Shown: piece after piece, positions 21,190 to 31,961 of the stretch
Numbering within the stretch: position 1 is the first letter of the stretch
How the letters are laid out: each line of letters begins with the position of its first letter
Source: Limnomonas spitsbergensis
Taxonomy: Eukaryota; Chlorophyta; Chlorophyceae; Chlamydomonadales
Direction of reading: 5' to 3'
NCBI GenBank assembly: GCA_037349105.1
Contig: JAYJMM010000084.1
Span: 1,674,001-1,738,000 of the forward strand
Length of the DNA stretch: 64,000 nucleotides
Notes under the pieces: model-generated
Seen by the model: the letters and a program-made list of their open reading frames with translations, nothing else
What the model was told of the DNA's origin: nothing
The model's database searches: none
Translations under genes and position numbers: made by a program

Positions 21190-22420
21190 GGCTCCAAACG
21201 GAGGGGGACAGAGATCCATGCATGCGCTAGCCGTATATTTCTAAGTTCACAAGGGGGAGGGAGGACCCAACCAAGGTGGCGGAAGGGATCTAGGTTGCGG
21301 TCCAGGATGGCTGAGGTCTTGTTGCGGCCTTGCACTGCGGCGGCAAGGACCCCCTCAGCCGCAGCAATGGCATGCAAGGTACCCCGTTTTATCCGGTGAA
21401 TAACCCCAACTGTTGAAGGTGCCCATGGAGCAGCTTGTTAAGAGAGATGTTGTTGGATACCTCCTTGAACTGGCCGCGAACTGAGGTTTGCGGGCGGAAA
21501 ACGAAGTGGCTGACCGGGTGCTCGTGGTAGTGACAGATCTCGAGGAAAGCCCACAACCGGGTGGGAAAGGGCAGGGTCGGCGTCCCGCTTGATGAAGGCC
21601 GGATCCTGGTGCGTCCGGCTTTTCTTGTTAGTCTTGGTCCCGTGCGTAGGCAGAATGGTAAGGTCAACGGGCACAGGGGTGCCGGGCCGGTAGATGCCGC
21701 CAAGGAAAAGCTGGCTGCGGTCGGCTCGGTGAAAGTCGGAGTGGCACCAGCTTGCCGCGCATAGCACTGTACCACGAGTACAGAATAAGCAGCGCGTCAC
21801 GCTGGTGTGTTAGTTGCTCGAAGAACGAGCGGCTCGGTAGGCCGTCAATGCGCCTGACCACGGCGATAGTTAGGTCAAGGGTCGCGGGCACGGCGGAGGT
21901 CTCTTGGAACCTGGCGCTCATCATATTTCGCCTATAGCCCTGCTTGTAGCGGGTGAGCTCAGCGCAATTGCAGGGGTTGCCGGAATTATCGGCAGCGTTG
22001 TAGGGCCCACGTCGGTTCAGACCCTCGAACAAAGTGGAGAGGTCGGTGGCTGATGGCGCTGCAGACACCGGAGGGAGATAGAGGCCACTGCGTGGTCAAT
22101 GAAGTCTTGCCACCCGGCTCCCAACATGAGCCGTGATGTAGTGGCTCTGCAGAAAAACCAAGATCCCCTCAGGGTGGCAATTGCGCAGATCATTGGGGAA
22201 GCCCCCCGCGACCGGCAAGGATTGGAGCCAGCCCTGGAACTCACGGCCGAGCAAGGGCTTCGCGACGAGCGATGGTCTCGTCCTCGTTGGAGCGACTGAT
22301 GACGCCAGCGACCTACACCATGGTGGAGCGATACAATTGGCTCGCTGTTGTGACGGCGAGGGGCGAGGGATCAACTCGGCGGTTTGGTCGGGCGGCAATC
22401 TGGCCAAGGACGACCTCATA
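21190..22420 (-). pseudogene. Tyrosine recombinase relic of a DIRS/PAT-type retroelement
   Basis: Read on the minus strand in pieces across several frames, the region gives REFQGWLQSLPVAGG, ILVFLQSHYITAHVGS, LSTLFEGLNRRGPYNAADNS, YKQGYRRNMMSARFQETSAV and QRDALLILYSWYSAMRGK. This is the core-binding domain and first catalytic Arg of the tyrosine recombinases of algal DIRS-like elements. It continues with FRADRSQLFLGG-like strands, GTKTNKKSR and LHAIAAAEGVLAAAVQG. The C-terminal box reads ILDRNLDPFRHLG, where a catalytic Tyr would be expected at the Asn. Frameshifts near 21560 and 21700 break the frame. Such recombinases integrate circular cDNA. Its orientation is opposite to the reverse transcriptase at 24 kb, as described for the Volvox element Kangaroo. 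That both belong to one element is inference from position. Confidence 0.72.
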
Positions 22421-23527
22421 GAGAAAGCCTTGAAAAGGCGGAGCTACGGCGGGCGGTGGCGTGCCCGGGTTGCGAGCAAAAGGGCCCTATGGTTGTGGCA
22501 CGGGGTGCATGGGGTCAGACTGGTATGCATTTCCATTGTACGTGTGCTGACAAAATGCCACAATTGTCTAAGTGCTATGTCTAGCGACTCCGTCGCGAGG
22601 GTATCGACGCAAGAGTGACTTTTAACTACTTATCCACGGTAGGAGCGATCGCCTACATACCTCGGACCCCAACCGACCGTTGGACGTTTTACATGCGGGG
22701 CGGAAGCCATCGCGTCCCGATGTGACGTTCAAGTCGAGTACAAATCCTGAGTATGGAGAAGGGGGTCTATCTGAGAGTCGGGCTGAGCTAGTATATGCGT
22801 GGTCAGTCTGATACCCAGTCTGATACCCATTTATGGACCTGATACCCAATCATGGGCCTGATACCTGATATATACATGATGGGCCTCATACCCAATCAAT
22901 GGGCCCACGACGCTTAAGCAAGTTAATCTTGGGACTTTTGTTGCCTGGTGCTAGAGGTCACCGGCATGTGCCGAGGGTTGAAGAGGTTATTTCCCCGGTG
23001 TTGTTTTTGATGGGCATGGCCCGACGTCCTGTAACTGTGGGGTGGGAATGGTCGCTCTTCAGAGCTCGGTGGACTCAATGCGAAGGATGACAAATTCACA
23101 TCAATAAAGAATTAAATACCCCACGGAGTGCGCATACGAAAGGAATATGGTGTTGGCCGGGTGAAGACCTTGGAAGTTAGTGGTGCAAGATATAGGAGAA
23201 GGGCAATGCGGTGTAGAACCGTTCGGAGACGAACCGGTTCAGAAAGAATGACATGCCACCCGTTGCCCGAAACTAGAAAGAAGAGGCGGAAAGGCCGGTG
23301 GGTACGGCCGTACGGCCTAAGGTTCTGCACCTCCCGAGGCCACCGTCGGTGGTGGGTCAGGCCAACGAGGGGCCGACGGTGGCGGCCATGCCAAGATCAG
23401 TTGGCCCAGAAGGGCAGCAAGGGCAGGCCAGGGGGCAGAGGGCACCAAAGGGGGGTGCCATCAACCAAATGGGGCTCACCTACGAGGACAGTTGGAAGGA
23501 GGGGACGCTGGTGGACCTGGTGAATGT
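22421..23527. other. Internal DNA of the DIRS-like element; 'GGGCCTGATACCCA' repeat
   Basis: No intact gene. 22795-22905 carries five or six copies of a 15-20 bp 'gatacccaatcatgggcct' motif. From 23298 a plus-strand frame opens and runs on into the dispersed repeat at 23528. It has basic, Gly/Pro-rich composition like a gag fragment but no motif. Confidence 0.4.
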
Positions 23528-23755
23528 AAAGTTTGTGAAGTTTTTACAGTCCAACGGGGCATCACATTTAATGCATGGGACTTGTGCCCGTAAACCGGTA
23601 CAGGCACTAAATACGCTAGGACAGCGAGCGAAAACCAGTGACCCCCCTGGGCAAGCAACCAACACACAACCACTGAGCAGTAGCGTGGGAATGAACCCCA
23701 TAGTGCAGAAGATTAGCCCCAACCACAGAACATGACGTGGGTGCAAAAGAGTTCG
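23528..23755 (-). repeat. Dispersed ~230-bp repeat, copy 1 (inverted)
   Basis: This block is the reverse complement of 39912-40146 and, less closely, of 52061-52275. Shared landmarks are TTTTGCACCCACGTCATG at one end, CAAGCAACC(A)ACACACAACC in the middle and AACGGGGCATCACATTT towards the other end. Here it lies between the recombinase and reverse-transcriptase relics, which suggests it is a terminal or split repeat of that element family. Confidence 0.8.
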
Positions 23756-24039
23756 GTTTGACGCCTCCTAGGAAAATTAAGAAGGAAAGAAGAAGATCTA
23801 AGTGAAATTGTATATGACTGTGTAAAGAGTGGTGAAGGACCCTTTGCTAGGGTGCGCCTCGGCCGAGCTTAAACCGGGGCTCTGGGACGCCGAGTTCTAC
23901 ACCTCCAGCCAACAACAGCCACGGGTTGGGGAGGAGAGGGCGTTAGTTGGGCGGAGCTGTTTCCGTTCTGAGGCGCCTTGTTGGCGAGCCGGAGTGGGAA
24001 CCAGAGGCAGCAACGAACTGGGTGGAGCAACTGCTCAGC

Positions 24040-25700
24040 GAGCTCCCGGACCCTAAGGAGTTTGTAGCGGGGCAACTCAAAGCGCACGCCGAGTGATGGG
24101 AAAGGTTCTTTGCCATCTCCGGGAACGAATCGAGGGCGGCCGCTGTGGGCCGTTGGATCAGGGAGGGAATCTTCTGCCCCATGCGGGAGGTGGAGCACCC
24201 AAGCCAGCAGGGAGCGCCCGACCAGAGAAAAAGGTGGAGATTGTGAAGACGATGTTGCAACAGGCGTTGCCAAGGGGGACCGACGGCGGTGGACAGCCAC
24301 TTGACAGGCAACACACCGCATCCGGTGCACTTCCGGAACCACAGGAGCACAGAGACATACGCGCACTTCGTGAAGGGGGAGTTGGCTAACATGTTGCGCA
24401 TGGGGGTGGTGAAGGAGTGGGCGGCCCGAGAGCCGCCGGTGGTCATCAATGGCCTGCGGGTGGTGGATGATAAGGCGCCGAAGCTGCGGCTATGCCTCAA
24501 CCCGATGTACATCAACATTTCCTTCGAATACAAGCCGGTCAAGTACGAAAGGCTATCAGACATCGCCCACCTAGCTGAGAGCGGGGACTGCTTTTACCAC
24601 TCACGACAAGTCTGGATACTGGCAGTGTGCTATGCACCCGGCCATGTGAAAGTACCAGGCGTTCGAAGTGGGAGGGCGGATGTTCTGCTTCACGCACCTG
24701 CCCTTCGGGGTCGCCCCAACGTACTTCATCTACACCCAGATCAAGCAGGAGGTATATCGCCCCCTGCGGCACCTTGGATTCAGGCTGGTGGCCCTGATGG
24801 ACGACCAGCTCAGCTTGCAGAGGGGGGCGGCCAGGTAGGCCAGGACGCGCTGCCATAGCGGGGCCATGTACCGAATCTTGGGGGCCATGGGCTGGTACTT
24901 GAGGTGGCCGAAATGCCAGCTGGAGCCTAGCCAGCTTGCGGCCGCGCTTCCTCGGCAAGATGGTGGACCTCACGCAACGGACCTTCCATATCCCCTCGGA
25001 CAACAGTTGGAGCAACTGGTCAAGGGCCTGGGGGGCAGGGAAAGCGTCTCAGACCGGGACATCGCCAAGGTTGCCGGCAAGGTCATGGCGTTGAGCCAGG
25101 CCCTAGAGCTGGCCCTGCTGATGGCGAGGGGTATGATGAAAGCCATGCAGGGCAAGCTCGGGTGGGATGAGCTGTACCCCTCGCCGGCGGCGTTGCGAGC
25201 GGACTTTGAGCTGCTGGTGGAGCTCATGCATCGATCAGCGGCCACCGGCAAGCCTTGGGAGCGGCGGGTGCATGTGGTTAGGGTGGTGGGAGACGCCTCG
25301 GAGTCAGTCCAGGCAGCGTTCACACCGGATGGCGAACTCCTGGCCCCCATAGTCGTGCCGTTCACGAGGGAGGAGAGGGAGGCGGTGATACGGGGGGAGT
25401 GGTCTAGCACGGGCCGCGAGCTCAGCGTGCTACTCAAAGTGTTGGACACCTTGGAGGAGCAGCGGCCCGGTTTGCTTAAGGGCAAGCAACTCTTGTACTG
25501 TACCGACAGCAAGCCCTGCATGCAGGGGCTGATGGGCATGAAGGGGAGCGCCGACACCTTCCCTATCACCCGGGCGGTGCGGCTGTTGTGTGCCGAGCTG
25601 GAGACCGAGTTGGTGGTGGAGTGGCGGCCTAGGGACCACCATGAGCAGCAACAAGTAGGCCGATGACCTCACCACGCTGGAGGACAACAACGATTGGGGC
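24040..25700 (+). pseudogene. Reverse transcriptase/RNase H relic of a DIRS/PAT-type retroelement
   Basis: Segments in shifting plus-strand frames give the reverse-transcriptase landmarks in order. They are LRLCLNPMYINISFEYKPVK (24490-24550), a DKSGYWQ motif (about 24608), FTHLPFGVAPTYF (about 24690) and LVALMDDQ (about 24790, the catalytic DD). They are followed by ILGAMGWYLRWPKC and the connection region, RNase H-like VVGDASESVQAAF (25280-25320), LLYCTDSKPCMQGL (about 25495) and VVEWRPRDHHEQQQ (about 25615). The TDSK and EWRPR pattern is that of DIRS-order elements rather than Ty3/gypsy. The stretch 24866..25666 is still open (266 codons). Upstream there are at least two frameshifts and an in-frame TGA near 24650, so the copy is inactive. 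Confidence 0.75.
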
Positions 25701-26373
25701 CTGCACCCTGAGGTGTACCAGCGGCTGATGAGTCACCCGTGCTTGGGAGCACGGATGCCGACGCTGGATGTGCTTGCGTCTCCGACCAACTCAAAGGTGG
25801 AGGGCAGCTACTTGTCACTTTACCTCGGGCCGGGCTGCATCGGGGTGGACGCTTCTGCCCAGGTCTGGGACAGGGAAAAGAAAGTTAAGGGAAGAGGTAA
25901 AGATGAAATCAAGTATACAGCTCTGCACCTAATGGGTGCATACTGCATGTGTCTAGTTGTCCAGTCAGAGATCGTGTACAGCAAATAAAAGGGACACAAG
26001 TAGATAGCTTACAGACTACCAGCAGTACTTGCAGGCACAACACTGACCAGCTAACTATCTGGCAGCCTCCAGTCCATCCATCCATCAATCAAAGACCAGA
26101 CAGCAAGTTTAAACGTTGAATACCCGCTGCATATGCATTGTTCTAAACCTGCATTATTTAGATACCAGAAAGCAGGTATCTAGCAGTGGCCTCAACCATT
26201 CTAGGACAGGTGGTCAACAAACTGAGGATTGACTGGGTTGCATTCAATCTCTCAGCAACCAAGCAGCAACAAGTGCAACATGTCAATGACGTGACACCTA
26301 GCTGTCACACATGGCAGCTCCGCATTCGTAGCTCCCTCATCAGGGCCGGGTCGATATCAGGGCCGGAGCAATA
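25701..26373. other. Element flank and spacer; nothing recognised
   Basis: The first 150 bases may be the tail of the reverse-transcriptase element (Ser/Pro-rich frame). The remainder is unique sequence without splice structure or repeats that I can identify. Confidence 0.3.
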
Positions 26374-26531
26374 TCAGGGGTAGCAGAGGATGGGGACGGG
26401 GCACACGGCGGTGACTGCGCCCACGTAGGCGCACCCGGACTGGCAGGGCGCATAGCAAGCAGGGAAGGCTGGGCCGCAGCCCGTGCACGCCGCAGCACAG
26501 GCTGCCTGACAGGCAGCGTACGCAAGGAAGC
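26374..26531 (-). CDS. Cys-rich terminal exon of a small (possibly secreted) protein
   Basis: The minus strand has an acceptor (TACACGCAG) at 26540-26532, and an open exon runs from 26531 to a TGA at 26376-26374. It encodes GFLAYAACQAACAAACTGCG, then PAFPACYAPCQSGCAYVGAV and a short VCPVPILCYP end. Ten cysteines in 52 residues, with CQxxC and CxxxC spacing, resemble the small Cys-rich 'zygote-specific Zys3-like' proteins of green algae, where CQ-x(2)-C motifs recur. That assignment is by pattern only. The upstream exon(s), including any signal peptide, should lie at higher coordinates, but I could not identify them with confidence. Confidence 0.5.
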
Positions 26532-26539
26532 CTGCGTGT

Positions 26540-26960
26540 AAAGGAAGATGGAGGGAGGGAGGGATGAGTGGATGCCAGAGGTGGTAAAAGCTGGGATGCT
26601 TAAAAATGAGGGTCGTCAGCAGAGAGAGGGAGGGCAGGGCACCCAACTGCCTGAGTGTGCAGGAAGTAGTGGCAGGGTGGGATGAGCGGACGTTAAAGGA
26701 GGATGGGGAGGCATTGTTGCAAATAAATAAATACATAATGGCAGTCGGTAGAGAGGGAGGACACGGCCCCCAACTTCCTAAGTGCGTTGGAATGGCAGGG
26801 TGGGATGAGCGGACACCAAAGGAGGATAGAGAGGCGTTGTTGCAAAAAAAAACAGAATGGCAGTCGGTAGAGAGGTAAGACACGACACCCAACTGCCTGA
26901 GCGTGCATGACGCGGCTTGGGGAAAGAGAAGGAAGGGAGGGATGAGTGGAAACAGGGGCA
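26540..26960. repeat. About 120-bp tandem repeat, three units, in the intron before the Cys-rich exon
   Basis: Units starting near 26630, 26757 and 26875 share 'ccaact(g)cct(g)agtg', 'gcagggtgggatgagcgga', 'aaaggagga', 'gaggc(g/a)ttgttgcaaa' and 'atggcagtcggtagagag'. The second and third units are closest to each other. Confidence 0.75.
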
Positions 26961-28408
26961 TCAATGTCGCGTCACATTTGGGGCCTGCTCAAATGGAGGC
27001 TTCACCGCAGGGTGGGGGAGGGATAGCTTGATGAGTGGAAGCCATCCCGAAGTAGGGGAAGCAGGGATGTAGTAATACGATAGTTGGTAATCGGATAATT
27101 AAATATAACGGCAGTTTGCAGCCGTTGGATGAAGCAGCAGGCTAACTGCACAGTAGGAAATACAGAACAAAGTAGAAGTACAGCTGCCATGCTTAGTGGA
27201 CAGCACACAACCGCAGCAAAACCGCATACAAAGCGGCTGGCAGGATGGCAGTGATAGGACACATTGTGAGGAATCTGAAAGGTTAAGGACGGTGCATACC
27301 CGCTGGGCCCTGCTGAATGCTCGGCCGCGTGGGGCTGGTAAGGACTGACTAAGCTTAATTTCAGCTACCATGCACAGCCAGGACCATGGTGCAGCCATGC
27401 CACCCTCCTATGTTTGGGGCAGGAGCATGGAACCCGGCACTCTACTAGACAGGGTGGGGGGATAAGATTGAGTGAAGAATGTGTTATGTGGACAAGTGGC
27501 ATTGGTGTGGCGTGTTCTGCACTAACATTGGTGGTAAACACGGGTGTGTGAACATACCGGCAGCATGCATGTGACCGATGATGATAAAGTAAGTCGTGGC
27601 TAACGCTCTGCCCTGTTCAACATCTGAGGGCGCATTCCCTAGAACTCCGCCACTCTTCCTCGACTGGCGCCCCTCCGGACCCTGAAACCCTCTAACGCGT
27701 TAGAGTCTAACGCATTCCCCTTACGACACTCACCTGTATTCATCATGCATTTGCCATGCGCTGCTTTGATGTCTTGCAAGCCAGGAGGCCCATGCATCAT
27801 ATCAGCATGGGCCGTTACGTGCATCATATAAGCATTCAGCAATCAGCATGGGCCGTAACATGCATCAGGGGAGGCACCGAAGATGTTCATCTTATTTCGT
27901 CTACCTCCATGACGTAGAAGACTTCTTCCTTCGCCATACAATTGCATCGGTAACCGATATGATACTCCTACAACTGCGCGGACGCATGCTCGCACTCAAC
28001 GTGACATCATAGAGGCTGGTGTCTTCATGCGGTGGTGCTTATCTGTCATTAAAATGCGATGTGGTCACCCATGCAACAGCACGGGAGCATATCCAGAGGC
28101 CTAGCTACTGTACTGGTGGGTGACGGTTTAATACATTTGGCTTGGCTGACCCCAGCTTTGCAGTAGTAATATCAATATCGAGACAGGAGGTCAATAGAGC
28201 TTGTATCTGCCCGCCGAATGTTCAAGAAATGGCTCCAAAACGCACTGCTGGGAACGCCGTACACTTCATTTGGTTCCTCTCACACGGGTGCCGGACAATT
28301 GTTTGTTACGCAAGTACGAACCCATTTAAAAAATAAAGGAACTGCCATTGTTGACTGATGAAGTCTTGCCTGGCGCGCTGCTAGCTCGTTGACAGTTGGA
28401 CTCAACTG
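26961..28408. other. Spacer; nothing recognised
   Basis: I see only short open frames, one repeated pair ('cagcatgggccgt(t/a)ac(g/a)tgcatca' near 27803 and 27845) and no domain. Exons of the Cys-rich protein gene could be hidden here. Confidence 0.3.
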
Positions 28409-29104
28409 TTGACTGAGATGGTTACCATTACTATACCAATACCCATACGACGCGCAATTCCCTCATACAAATGCGCCCGCGAAATCCTTGATCAACAACA
28501 GGAAGAATGTCATAGAAGACCAGTTGAGACCGTTGACCCTCCGCCCTCTACCAGCCAAACAATGGATGAAGTGTTCAGAAGCATCATGGAAAGCAAAGTA
28601 AGTGATTCAATTGCTTGGTCACCGCAACGGCGCAATTGCGAGCAGAGAGTGTCAAATAAGAGGCACACGCCGCCGCGACTGCCGACGCCTTCACATTCAT
28701 TCCAAGCAAGGGCAACAAATTTTTGACACCACGCCTCCCTTCCCGGCACATCAGAGCCGGCAACCTCCCAGCCGCATGACCAGACCTTGAATTCAATCCT
28801 CAGTCTATGCTCAAGAATTCCTCAAATCCCCTCCCATCCACACCTCCAGGCCCAACACAAGCATGAAGCCCCCCACATCCCACCTTTCCCAGCCAGCCAC
28901 GGCTACCCACACTCCTCCAGCCAAGACCAGCAGCAGCATGCCAAAATCTGCAACGTCCATGCAAGGTGTGGCTCTGATGCGGCAGCGGCTGACCAGAATA
29001 ACTTCAAGAAACGTGTTGTCAGGTCCACGACCATGGAGGAGTTTGACCAACTGATTGCGGAACACCCAAACTTGGTCGGAGATCTCATCAGCTTGCTGCC
29101 TTAG
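28409..29104 (+). CDS. Small unrecognised protein, two inferred exons
   Basis: An ATG at 28409 opens a frame that reads REILDQQQEECHRRPVETVD and then SQTMDEVFRSIMESK, ending at a consensus donor GTAAGT after 28597. An acceptor (GACCAG) at 28991-28996 begins an exon 28997..29104 reading NNFKKRVVRSTTMEEFDQLI, then AEHPNLVGDLISLLP and a TAG stop. The phase is 0 on both sides, giving about 99 residues. I do not recognise the family. The C-terminal half looks like a compact helical domain. The last 45 bases of coding sequence are duplicated about 155 bp downstream. The true start could lie upstream. Confidence 0.45.
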
Positions 29105-29209
29105 GATGTACGGGGAGGCAGTGGGAGCAGTGGGTGAGCATGTCGCAATGCAGACCATGAGAATAAATGATATAGGTTAATAGCATGGGCTGGACGGGTC
29201 AGACCGGCT

Positions 29210-29260
29210 GCTCGCCGCACACCCCGGCCTTGTCCGTGATCTCATCAGCCTGTGGTTCAA
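29210..29260 (+). repeat. Downstream copy of the last coding bases of the 28.4-kb gene
   Basis: GCACACCCCGGCCTTGTCCG followed by GATCTCATCAGCCTG repeats 29060-29097 (GAACACCCAAACTTGGTCGG followed by GATCTCATCAGCTTG). It is another exon-edge-like duplication, here beyond the stop codon. Confidence 0.6.
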
Positions 29261-29537
29261 GGTTCAGGGTGCAAAGCACACGCATGCCTCACGCTTCACC
29301 TCTCAGCATCGCGTCAGACTGTTTGCACGTTGCACACTGTTGTACTGCTGTCCAGTATCGCCCCGCTCAACTCTCACCCGACGACCCTCATCATGTCACC
29401 CTCATCATGTCACCCAGACGCAACACAAAATCCTCATGATGCTGTACTGCTGTCATGTACCACCCTGATCAACCCTTAAGCTCAGACCTCAACCTGTCAC
29501 CCTTGCTGTTTAAGGGTTTAAGGTTGAGGGTTAATCT

Positions 29538-30165
29538 TTAATTATTAATCCTCCGATCGTTGTCCTCGTTGGACGACATGTGCCACCTCCCTCGGCTGCG
29601 CATTCTTGTCGGGCTTCTCGCCCTGCCAATAGGCTCTGGCCGTTGTGTCCTGTCCTTATGCAAGGGCACCACCTCTTGGTGCCTTAGCTCTCGGCCTTTC
29701 TGAACGCTCATGCTGCGCTGTCTGGGCTCTTGAACCTCCTTGGCTGCAGTGGACGCTGTCCCCATCTGTCCCTCGCGGTCCTTACCGCTGACTTCCCTGA
29801 CCTTCAAGTCCTCTCTTGGGCCTTGTCGGCCTTGGCTCTCCTCCGCCGGCCCTTGTTGTTCCTCATGAGATTGGTCTTAGTTCGTCCTCATCATCTGTGC
29901 CGCCCCTTACGGCTGAGGGGGGGCGTAACATCTCCTCTATGCACGCCACTAGCATCGGGTCAAAAGGGACTCGAGACGGTGCACTGCTTACACCCCCTGC
30001 CATGCTCTGCGGCGGTGCCATCTCCACCTCCATTCCTGCAGCCTGAAGGCGCGCGATCGACCTGACATGGCCGGATACCTGCTGCCTCTTGCACATTTCG
30101 ATGTGCATCGCCCGCAGCTGATCTGACAGGACTACATACATGGCAGCACCCTCTTGGGCTGCCCG
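29538..30165 (-). pseudogene. Charged, Gln/Glu-rich ORF remnant following the methyltransferase relic
   Basis: On the minus strand two frames join around 29860. The first reads SDQLRAAQEGAAMYVVLSDQ (with an internal repeat of 'SDQLRA'), then RLQAAGMEVEMAPPQ and an acidic GGTDDEDELRP. The second is basic and Glu-rich down to a stop at 29538. The sequence is continuous with the methyltransferase relic but does not match the intact element's protein at this point. It may be a different gene into which the relic was inserted, possibly continuous with the coiled-coil ORF at 31.2-31.8 kb. Confidence 0.4.
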
Positions 30166-30530
30166 CAGTTGATCAGACAGGGCAGCACCCTCCTGGGCTG
30201 CCACGTCACATTGATGCGGTACCCCCATTGTCTGGGCATGCGACCACCTGGGCCTTGTTGCCTTTGTCCAGAATGTCATCCACCACCCCCATGTGAGGCC
30301 TGTGGGAGGAACAAATCACATACTCAATATCTGCCGCTGGGGCGATGTTACCCCAATAGTTCCGCGTACGGTGGGCATAAGACCCTACCTGCACTGCATC
30401 AAACAGTGCAGGGGTCCCCAGGATCATGCACACTTCATTGAAAGAAACCACACTGGCCTTTGCGCTCCTCTGATTCATTCTGCATGGCTACGGTCTCAAT
30501 CAGGTATGCATGCGGGCGGGCCCCCGGTGC
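30165..30530 (-). pseudogene. Relic of a DNMT3-like methyltransferase domain from the Ty3-like element family
   Basis: Minus-strand pieces read HAYLIETVAMQ, then GTPALFDAVQVGSYAHRTRN, YWGNIAPAADIEYVI and VVDDILDKGNKAQVVACPDN. They align almost residue for residue with motifs VI to VIII of the domain in the element at 58.4-59.4 kb (YLIENVAMQ, LFDAAQVGSYAHRTRNYWGN, VVDDILDKGSKAQVVSCPDN). A frameshift lies at about 30475. Motif IV, the catalytic Cys region, is absent because similarity stops at about 30530, where foldback DNA begins. It also stops at about 30165. Only about 120 codons remain, so it is a truncated, inactive copy. Confidence 0.85.
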
Positions 30531-30544
30531 CCTCTGGGCGCCCG

Positions 30545-31204
30545 TGCAAATACGTTTATTCTCTAAAGCGCGACACGTCTTTAAAGAGTTGGAGAAGAAG
30601 CGGAGCCCCCTTTGGGGGCCACGGGACCCCTCCAACTCTTGAAAGACGCAGAAGCGGGATCCGCCACGGTTCTATTAGCTACTGTACAAGGCGGGCCGCC
30701 CAAAGGGGGGCTCCGCTTCTTCACCTACTCTTTAAAAACGTGTACCGTCTGGGACCAGAATTTAATTCTTGGGGCTACGCCTCCGCACTTTAGAGAATCA
30801 GCGGGCTACCGGTACTCAAATTGACCTCATGGAGCAATCCCGATGATTCTTTAAAGCGTGTTGCGGTCAATTTTTTTCCGCTACAAAAAAATCCTTTCCG
30901 CGAAGGGTGAACTCCCCGCCTATTTTCAAGCGTCCCATTCGGGGTCCCAACAGGTCAGGGAACCTCGGGGTACCTCCACCAAAGGTGGAGGGGAACCCGC
31001 AAATTTTATTTGGGTCCAAAATATTAGAGGCGCTTTTTGCGCCCTTAACGTCTGGGACCCAAATTTAATTCGCGGGGCGCATCACGCTTAAGAGAATCCG
31101 CGGGATTGCCTCCTCGAGGTTACGCTGCAGCTCCTCCACCGCGAATTAAATTTGGGCCCCTGTTCGGTAGATGCGCGACGCGCACTTACCGGACAGGGGC
31201 CCAA
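30545..31204. mobile_element. Nested inverted-repeat (foldback) elements, two modules plus a hairpin
   Basis: Module 1 runs from ATTCTCTAAAG (30558-30568) to its inverse CTTTAGAGAAT (30788-30798). Inside it, GAAGAAGCGGAGCCCCCTTT (30594-30613) is inverted at 30702-30722. Module 2 runs from ATTCTTTAAAGCGTG (30846) to CACGCTTAAGAGAAT (31083-31097), 13 of 15 positions matching. A 15-bp arm AAATTTAATTCGCGG (31061-31075) is inverted at 31139-31153. A stem of about 18 bp closes on itself from 31152 to 31204 (TTGGGCCCCTGT...). The two modules have similar ends, so they are probably related foldback or MITE-type insertions. No protein is encoded. Confidence 0.7.
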
Positions 31205-31815
31205 GTATATTTCTGGGGGCGCTTCCTACTCTCACTGTTGTTGCCATTGCTGGCTATCTTGTCTCCACGTTTTGGTATGCTGCTTCTTGCCACCCTGTTC
31301 TTGCTAACCATTTGATGTTGAGCCTGATCTGATGCTGCATGGTTGAGCTGTTGAGCCATCTCCTCTAGTTGATTCGCCTGACCTTGGAGTATCACCTGCT
31401 TCTCAACTGCAAGCTGCAGGAGGTCACTGAGCCAGGAGCCTTCCTTGTTGGGCGAGTCATTTTCGCTGGTGCAGGCCAACATGGTCGAAGACACTTTCTT
31501 GACTTCATCTGCAGAGGCGCTGCAAAGGTTCCGCATGAGCTTCTCAAACGCGCCCTTAACGCTATCTACAGCTTATCTGCACGTCCACCGTAAGCGAAGC
31601 GCCAATGCTGGAGTCCGTAGTAGCAGAGGACCAGCGCTTTCCCTCCAGCATGAATATACTTACGGGCCTTGGCAACAAACGTTGACCCTCGTCCAGACAG
31701 TGCCATTGACATTTGCTTCCTCTGATTGAGGACGTCATCCCGCCAGGGCTCCCGCCCATGCCCCCCATCCAAGGCAGCTTCCGAGGGGGATTCGCTTTCG
31801 CTACTATCATGCATG
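31205..31815 (-). CDS. Unrecognised acidic/coiled-coil protein, frame-broken
   Basis: An ATG at 31815 (minus) opens HDSSESESPSEAALDGG, then SMALSGRGSTFVAKARKYIH, and ends at 31566. A second frame continues with MRNLCSASADEVKKVSSTML and LLQLAVEKQVILQGQANQLE, then a basic tail KNRVARSSIPKRGDK, down to about 31205. The two parts together would give roughly 200 residues with a central coiled coil, like a DNA-binding or gag-like protein, but I recognise no family. A splice or a frameshift near 31560 is needed to join them. The charged ORF at 29.5-30.1 kb may be its continuation beyond the foldback and methyltransferase insertions. Confidence 0.38.
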
Positions 31816-31897
31816 ATATCAGCGGTAAAATTACACAAACATGTATACAGTAATTGTGCTATGTCTATTGCAGCGAAAAGAGTGGGTTCATATGCGT

Positions 31898-31942
31898 ACC
31901 CCCCTCGCGGTACATATTGTATACCCCCCTCGCGGTACATAC
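31898..31942. repeat. Direct duplication of 'ACCCCCCTCGCGGTACATA'
   Basis: Two copies with a 24-bp period sit just upstream of the hAT left end. They may be tandem regulatory or target-site sequence. Nothing more can be said. Confidence 0.7.
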
Positions 31943-31961
31943 GAGTCATGGGAGACCTGAC

